A stretch of DNA of 64,000 nt from Agrocybe praecox. Taxonomy: Eukaryota > Basidiomycota > Agaricomycetes > Agaricales > Agrocybaceae. The stretch covers positions 1,364,001-1,428,000 of the forward strand of contig OZ024851.1 of assembly GCA_964017145.1 (NCBI GenBank). The letters are read 5' to 3'. Shown one piece after another: positions 57,170 to 64,000 of this stretch (the stretch's first letter is position 1; the number at the start of each line of letters is the position of its first letter). The notes under the pieces are model-generated. The model did not search any database, was not told where the DNA came from, and saw only the letters and a program-made list of their open reading frames with translations. The position numbers were made by a program, and so were the translations under genes.

Positions 57170-59392
57170 ATGTTACTATCAAAAACAGTTTTATTTTTAA
57201 TGCCACTGTGCTGTTTTGTCAAAGGATTCTCATGGCCAAAACGTCACGGAGAAAATACGCTCGAAAACAGCGGCAACGTCGAACGAACACAACAGCAGTA
57301 TAGACATGGTGGTGTGTTGGATATATATACGTTGCATGAAGCAACAATATCTTTTGAACTTGCGTTTGACAGTTCCCATCCTCTTTGATGATGATGATCC
57401 CGGCGCTCTGTTACTCAACTTAGGTGTGTGTACTTTTCTCCGAGAACACATCGGGCGCGTCTTCCTCATGTAATGGTTATAATGGTTTCCCAGATGCATT
57501 ACACGCGTATTCTCGCAAGCCTGATTGTTTCAAGAAAGCTGCTTCTTCAATTCGTCGAAGATGCTCTGAGTTAGACCTGGACGAAGATAACAGAGTGAAT
57601 GGTAAAATGACATATCGTCAGCAAGACATTGTCCAGTTTTAATACTTGCTCTACTTCATGAAGCTGCGATATCCATGACACTATGCGAAATTGCGACTGC
57701 GAAACATCATTCATTTCCACTTGAATGTCTTCCGTACTCTCCTGACCATGATCACAAGTCCACAACGTCCCCACACGCACAAGGGGAATGTGTGGAGTGC
57801 ATTCCGATCATCTATTATGTGTTTGACTCTCACTGAAGGTTTCATAGCTCTCTCGCCCGAAGTGCCCAATTTTGGTCAAGCTATTCTGGATACCTCCGAG
57901 AAATTCGTAAGTCAAACAGCCGTTCTCCAACGCATATATCCTTGATTAGAACTACAGCCCAACTTTGTCACGCATTCCGTCGATGGAATGACATTGGTAG
58001 GCCATGTTTACAGTCCCCCCTTGCTGTGCAGTTGCTTAAAAATAGTTTTCTAGATTTGGCTCGCGACATTTATTACAATGCAACGGTAGAAAATTTGGCC
58101 CTCCTCAAGTATATTGTGGAGAAAGAGAGGAATTCCGAAAGATTAATCAATGAATGGAAGGAACGTGTCTGGGTAACTCTTGATACTTCGATGGCCTATG
58201 AGTTCGACTGACGGACTATCTGTAGGAACTCCAAGATTTGAGCATGGAGATCAAGTCTCTATCCCAAAGTTATCGGTCTGCAATTGATGATTATGTTGTG
58301 CGATTGAACGGCCAAGTTAATGAGGTAAATTTGGTGTCCTTATCAAACGTGTTCCACGATAAGGAGGCAAAGCTCAATATATATCAGACAGTAAAAAACA
58401 TATGGGACATGAATTACAAGCTTTTTATTCAAAGACGAGAAGCTGATGATCATGCAGTCGCTATAGTGGGTTTCCGGCTTCTCTTCCTAAAGATCCCTGG
58501 TTTTCTTAGGTCTAACGCCTTGTTCCATCCATAGTTTGAATCCAACCTGGGCACTGTTCTTCAACAGGTACGTTTTTGTGTCAGGCTTCGAAGGGCTTAT
58601 GTTTAGAATGTTCTTTTATAGCATGCTGTCAGCTTAGACCTCGTCCTAGCCTCGATGGAGGGGTCCATAGCCCACCGGCTTGAAAAGGTGTTTTCTCGCC
58701 ACGAGGTGTTTCATGGACAACTCGAGAGAATTATGGTGAGTTTATTCACATTCAATGAGTTGTTTATCATTTTGCATTTGATCCAAACTAGGGTGACACC
58801 CTTGTACGGTGGGCTGAATTGGGAGACAGTATTAGTGGAGTGAAACAGGTCGGCATGCCTGTTATGCCGTCTTTCGCCCGCTTGACACACAGCAGGATGT
58901 TCTCGCGTTATCTGAGTCCGCAATTCAAACGTCCGCAATTCTGGGAGCTACTGCGCAGGAAGCTAACGATGTCAGAAGTCTCCAACTTGAGACGGCCCTG
59001 GCAGTAACCGGACTAGCCAAAATAATTGCACATCTTACGGAGACGACCCATGCCGAGCTAGGGATGATTAATGGATCTGCTCATGAAATCAAAAATCATC
59101 TGCAAATAAACCAATTCGATTCTCAACCATGGAAATCCTGGTTCATAAGGTTGCTGGGGTTGTTCTACAAAAGTGTGTCTTCGGATTACTGATCTCCCCT
59201 TCTTGGGACTGATCTTCTCCGAATTTACCTTGTCTCCTATAAGCCGATTTCAATGGCATACACGTCCCAGAAAACCTGTCGTTTCGCATCCTTTCTTTTA
59301 TGTTTGCTTTCGTCTGGATTGCAATGCGTACAATTCTTTCTGCACTTATAGTGAGAGTCGTTTCTCGTGCTGTGATGAAACCCGGCGATTGA
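57170..59392 (+). CDS. KAR5: nuclear fusion protein KAR5-like (Tht1/Brambleberry family)
   Basis: A membrane protein of the nuclear envelope/ER that fungi need for nuclear envelope fusion in karyogamy. The ATG at 57170 encodes a signal peptide (MLLSKTVLFLMPLCCFVKGF). After one or two introns whose borders I could not fix comes YSRKPDCFKKAASSIRRRCS, then NAAISMTLCEIATAK with FPLECLPYS. Across an intron follow ECV and SLARSAQFWSSYSGYLREI, then PQLCHAFRRWNDIGRP. This Cys-rich order (DCFKKAA, CSEL, TLCE, LEC, QFWSSYSGYLRE) is the Kar5 signature. A long helical region follows (LSMEIKSLSQSYRSAIDDYV, SMEGSIAHRLEKVFSRHEVF, SLQLETALAVTGLAKIIAHL), then C-terminal hydrophobic helices (ENLSFRILSFMFAFVWIAMR and TILSALIVRVV), ending at 59392. 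All pieces are in order with no internal stop. Confidence 0.82.
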
Positions 59393-60100
59393 TCAACTTT
59401 CTTTTAGAGCGTGTCCGCGATGCTTTTTCTAATGACGCGTAACTACTTTATTAGGAGTCATGAGTTGAGTCATTTGCCTAGTCATTTACGCTTGCGAAGG
59501 CTGACCGAGTCACGGAATAATCTAAAGAAGCGGGCCACTTCTGGCAACTCGACAACCCACAACAAATGAAGAGATTCCTATGCGCTTCCGAAGGATGCAA
59601 TTCATTGTCAGCCCTAGAATTCAACATGGGTTACATATGAACGGACGACAACGGCCGTTTTCGCGCATCCCAGATAGATTATTGTCTCGTTCATTTTAGT
59701 ACAAGGTACATCTGACGCGGTCACCCGTTCTTCTGAGCTGTGCATAATGAACTTTTCTTATAACTTACCTGTTTCTTTTCCTGCACCTTTTCCCATGAGT
59801 CAGATAATCATTACCAAATGTGTACAACAATGAAGAAGCCTAGGGGCAGAAAAAAGCGCCGAAGCTGGATCGGGGGTAATTGTTCAATTCGGGAAGTGTG
59901 ACGCTGCTGTTACCCGTGACAGCTAGATCAATTCTCAAGCTTTCGAGTGGAACGAATGGAACGGCACTGCAAATCACATTGCCGCACCACAGCAGTGCAC
60001 ACAATTCTCGGAACCCTCATAAGACTCGCTCGAATTCCACACACTGAATGCAACGTTGATACCTGCCTTGAACCACAACCATTCTAGGCCCTCATCGGCG
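59393..60100. other. intergenic, promoter of the RBR ligase gene
   Basis: No gene seen. It lies between two plus-strand genes. Confidence 0.5.
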
Positions 60101-63100
60101 ATGGCGACGGTATCAGGGTCTCCTTCCATCTCGCGTCAACAACGTAATCCTGACCAGCATGCGTCTCCAAGTACGCAATCGATCCACGTTTCTATGTCCA
60201 AGAAGACTAGAAAGAAGAAAATATCAGGTCCTCAGTCCACAGCCTCTGCGCCTGTTTCATCGAGTCTCAATACCCCAGTAAGTTCAGGTTTCTTGGGGTC
60301 TGTCCTGTCACTTGTCGTAATGTGCCACATTCTTCAGCGTGCAGACTTCGATGCAAAGTCCATTTTACCGGATTCCAAATCCCAGAAGAGCATTTCTAAG
60401 CTTTTAGAATCCTCGAAACAGGTATGCCGGTCCTCTCATCTAAATTAAATTCAAATTTCCTCATCTCCGTGCAGCATTCACGTTCTCAAACTTACACCTA
60501 TGAATGCATCGATGGTTCCATTCGAGAATTCAACAAGCAAACCTCGAGCTACACTGTGCATGAAGAACCCAAACATACGATCGCTTCGACTCAAATGTTT
60601 AAACCTTCTAGTTCAAAGCAAGCGCCCAAACCTTCAAGCAGCTCTAAGCCAGCGCCGAAGCCTTTGAGTAGCTCGACTCAAATGCCCAAACCTTCGAGTA
60701 GTTTGATTCATGCCCCGACGTCTTCCAGCAGTCCAACATTAGCGCCCAAAGCTTCAACCAGTTCAGCCCGAGCGCCCGAAGGACCCGTAGCATCACCTAC
60801 AGCGGGAGAAGGTGTGCATGCTCGAGAACAATTTAAGGCATACGGCATCGAGGTGCGTATTTTATTCTTAAGTTAGAAATATATTTATCGTATTCGGTCC
60901 AGGCTTTTCCAACTCGTGCGGTACTCAACCAGATGTGTTACGATTTTGTCAGCACCAAACGATGGTGTCCCAACGGACGTCACTGTCCTCGTATACATCC
61001 TCTTGACAAACGAAAATACTTAGCCGATGTAATCCATGAAAGTGTGCTCCTTTCGCGCATGAAAAATGGTCATAACAGAAGCAACACCTTACCTTATTCA
61101 TCCATCGAACCTCAACACTCGAATACGTTATTACCTTTACAATCTACTACTACTCAATACTCCCATCCTACGACACGCGTCGAATTTCCATTACCAGCAT
61201 CAACAATGTCCACAACTATTTCTTCGCCATCTTCCAACGGAGGTTCAAAATTTCACGATGCTTCTGGTGATGTCTCTCGAGGGAAGTCGAAGTCATCAGA
61301 CAATGAACACAGGAAGGATGGCGAAATAAAGAAGACGCCATGGGGCGATCGTGCACCATCGGACACAAGTAGTGAAGGTGGTCAATATTCAGATGTGAAT
61401 TTCTGGGGGCCAGTACCTACATCAGCCAGTGATTGGGAAGATCCTCCTGAAAATCCTCCCGCTCACACAGCATCTTCTATCAAGAATTCTTCGTTCAATC
61501 CGACACGCTCGAATACGACTGTCACCCCTTCTGAGAATTCTCAAGCACGGAAACGCCATCCCCGTCCAAATACTAACCAAGTATGCCATAGATGGCTGCG
61601 GGACCAGTGCAATCTCGGATATGCCTGTAAATATATTCATCACACTTTGGACTATGACGATCCGGAACCTGTACCAGAACCCGTACCCGTACCCGTACGT
61701 ACTTGCCTTTAGTGTCGCCTCGTTTTTTTTGTGGTTGAATCATGTTTATAGGTTCGACGCCCCCCTGAGACATTCCATTCCACCATTCACAATCATATGC
61801 GCTTGCGATTTGGTCCCGGACTGGAAGTGCAGGAATTCAAGACCGGTTTTGAATCCCAATGGATCCTTATCTCCAACCTGCCTTCGAATATTAGTGACAA
61901 TAAAATCAAGGAAGTTTTACGAGCATTTGGAGAAATTGTGGAGATTCGACGGCCTGTCTCCAACAACTCCAACTCCAATGTCTTCAGAATCCAATTCGCA
62001 AAACCTGCAGATGCTTACAAAGCATTCACGACATTGCACGGCTCATTGGCATTTGGTCGGAAGCTGGAAGTTCGTATGGGCGTGGAACCTCGGGAAGGGG
62101 GCACCATCATCAAAGACACGGTTGTTCGCCTGGATTGGGATGCACCTACACGTACTGTGTATATGGGTTATGCCAGTGAAGAAAAGGCGAACGAAGCGGT
62201 GGCAATGGCCAGCAGACGTCCATACCCAAACTATTGGACAACTGGATGCATTCACATCGGAATGCCTGCTGTCGGTCTCGTCACAGTCAAATTCGACCAC
62301 CTTCCTTTCGATGTCACTGAGGAGGGAATGGAAATTTTTGGACCTCATCAAGGTATGGTTACTGCAAGCCCGAACTACAAGGACTGCACGCTAGAAGAGA
62401 GCATCAGCGGTGTCCGTCGATTGCTTTCCCAGTACAATGGGAAGATCCAAGATGTGGACATCCGCCCACCTCCATACAGGGAGGGTAAAATGCGCGCGTG
62501 GGTATACTTTAACACTGCAGCGGATGCCAAACAGGCTGCCGAAAATCTTCACGGCCGCAAACCGATCTTCATGGGCTTTACGAGGCTTTCGGCGAGGCAT
62601 ATCAAAACCCTGAATTTCTCTTTGGCTACTCTCAAGTATCAAAAGGTTGCCTCTGCGATCAAAGAGTTCTCGGACGATATTTTCCGTCAAGGAGCTGGCT
62701 ACAGTCTCAATGTCGTTCCGCGAGAAACATATTATACTCTACGCCTATGTGGAGAAGATATGAAGACTCTGAGTCGCCTGAAAGCAGAGCTGGAGCGAAC
62801 AATTAACGGCGAAACTCTAACCGAAGGCGACAAAGTCGCTTGGGATGATTTTTTCGGACGTCCGTCAGGTATTTCATATTTGCTTGGATTGGAAAGGAGA
62901 CATCCTGGTGTCACGATCGAGAAGGATATCAGCAGACGAGTAGTCCGATTATATGGCCCGATGTCAGCAAGAGCCCAGGTTCGTGACGAGATCTTATGGC
63001 GAATCAATTCGCTGCGCTCGCAGAAGGTCCATATAATCCCATTCGACGGCCGATTAGGTATACCGTTGCTTGAAGGCGGGTTCCGGGATTTGCAAGCGCA

Positions 63101-63875
63101 ATTTGGGCAAGACAATGTCATGTTGGATCTCTGGAGCCGTATCATGCGAATCCAGGGTGACACGAAACTTTACGACCTCGCGATGGATCTGTTGAACAAG
63201 GTGAGGTCCAGCCAGAAGTTTGTAGAGCGCATAATCCCTGGGCGCGAGTGCCCTGTTTGCTTCGAGGATCCAGTTTTGCCCGTCAGGCTTCCTTGCGGGC
63301 ATTCTTGGTGTAAGGCTTGCTTGCAGCGTTACCTTCAAGCGTCGATCGAACACAAATTCTTCCCATTGACGTGCTTGGGCAAAGAAGCTAAGTGCACGGC
63401 ACGCATCCCGCTATTTACGATTCGGGAGATGCTTGACGCGGCTGAAATGCAAGCCATCACCGACGCAGCGTTTACGCACCACATCCAGTCGCATTCGGAT
63501 GAATTCCACTTTTGTCCCACTCCCGACTGCGACCAAGTTTATCGCACGACGTCTTCGGGTGTATTCATCCAATGCCCCTCGTGCTTGGTTCGAATCTGTC
63601 CGAATTGCCATGCGGACGCACACGACGGGCTTACTTGCAACGAATTCAAGCACGGCGACGACTTGTTCAGGGACTGGGCCGCGAAGAACAACGTAAAGCG
63701 CTGCCCTGGATGCAAGATCTCCATAGAAAAAGACGAAGGATGCAATCATATGATGTGTACGATGTGCAAGACACACATCTGTTGGGTGTGCATGAAAACG
63801 TTCCCCAACGGAGATGGAATATACGGACACATGCGAGCCGACCACGGTGGATTTGGTTTGATGGATCCATTTTGA
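60101..63875 (+). CDS. CCCH zinc-finger, RRM-like and RBR (RING-IBR-RING) E3 ubiquitin ligase
   Basis: The ATG at 60101 (MATVSGSPSISRQQRNPDQH) begins a disordered region with an APKPSSS-type imperfect repeat (60600-60780). Two CCCH fingers follow: CYDFVSTKRWCPNGRHCPRI with H completing it (near 60935-60990), and CHRWLRDQCNLGYACKYIHH (near 61585-61645). A last intron (about 61697-61750) leads to a large exon with an RRM-like fold, SQWILISNLPSNISDNKIKE and VFRIQFAKPADAYKAF, then further RNA-binding-like repeats. The RBR module is at the C-terminus: RING1 CPVCFEDPVLPVRLPCGHSW, IBR FCPTPDCDQVYRTTS with CPSCLVRICPNC, and RING2 CPGCKISIEKDEGCNHMMC. The GCNHMMC cysteine matches the catalytic Cys that forms the ubiquitin thioester in Parkin-type ligases. 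About 1,130 residues. Role inferred: RNA-linked ubiquitylation; partners unknown. Confidence 0.9.
60600..60780 (+). repeat. imperfect tandem repeat coding for APKPSSS-like units
   Basis: Seven or so units of roughly 24-27 bp within the disordered region of the RBR gene (KQAPKPSSSSKPAPKPLSSS and similar). Such tracts vary easily in length. Confidence 0.7.
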
Positions 63876-64000
63876 GTCACTACAAGTATCTGCTCAAATA
63901 CCTGACTAACATGTGCAAAACGCTATGGATGCCCACCAGCATAGAAACACATCCAGAGCGTTTTTCATATGTTTGCCCGGTTTCGAATCACAGACCTGTG
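63876..64000. other. 3' flank of the RBR ligase gene
   Basis: Sequence after the TGA at 63873-63875; no further feature. Confidence 0.5.

Noticed and set aside
63411..63845. Long minus-strand frame opposite the RBR domain
   Set aside because: Shadow of the RING/IBR coding sequence on the plus strand.
1..64000. CRISPR array, rRNA operon, integrated virus or secondary-metabolite cluster
   Set aside because: No evenly spaced repeats, no rRNA-like stretch, no viral genes, and the single P450 has no core biosynthetic enzyme nearby.

Overview
The window looks like an Agaricomycete (mushroom-forming basidiomycete) genome. Genes are split by many 45-80 bp GT-AG introns, genes are close together on both strands, and several products belong to families typical of these fungi: expanded G-alpha-like proteins, a P450 with an AAIHTTS-type I-helix, a divergent FET3-FTR1 iron-uptake pair, a Kar5 karyogamy protein and a CCCH/RBR ubiquitin ligase. 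Gene models were built by hand from reading frames, splice sites and recognised motifs. Outer boundaries are mostly good to the base; some internal exon borders are approximate.

Layout. 0.6-2.8 kb: cytochrome P450 (-). 2.8-6.3 kb: no gene found, a few perfect hairpins. 6.3-7.9 kb: multi-pass membrane protein (-). 9.7-12.3 kb: LARP1-like La-domain RNA-binding protein (-). 12.7-13.2 kb: a possible small gene (+). 13.4-18.3 kb: ferroxidase FET3 (-) and iron permease FTR1 (+) diverging from a 0.73 kb promoter with four ATCTGATAA sites. 19.3-21.5 kb and 39.8-42.0 kb: two copies, in the same orientation, of a 2.2 kb segment, each carrying a G-alpha-like gene. The roughly 18 kb between them holds a disrupted low-complexity gene, a C2H2+RING protein, a decaying DUF4336 gene with a duplicated exon, a 588 bp foldback element with CACTA-type ends, a cysteine-rich single-pass receptor-like protein, a gene remnant and a PMP3-type proteolipid. 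43.2-50.3 kb: two tandem paralogues of an uncharacterised family on either side of a NADAR-domain gene and a mitochondrial ribosomal protein mS33 gene. 50.9-52.9 kb: S-adenosylhomocysteine hydrolase. 54.0-55.4 kb: a conserved coiled-coil protein. 57.2-59.4 kb: KAR5. 60.1-63.9 kb: CCCH/RRM/RBR E3 ligase.

Genes that clearly work together are FET3 and FTR1, which form the reductive high-affinity iron uptake complex and probably share a GATA-type iron repressor. No biosynthetic cluster, CRISPR array, rRNA or confident tRNA was seen. The least ordinary elements are the foldback transposon, the duplicated G-alpha pair in which one copy has lost its switch II DxxG motif, the palindromic motif cluster beside that duplication, and the tandem unknown-family pair around the NADAR gene.
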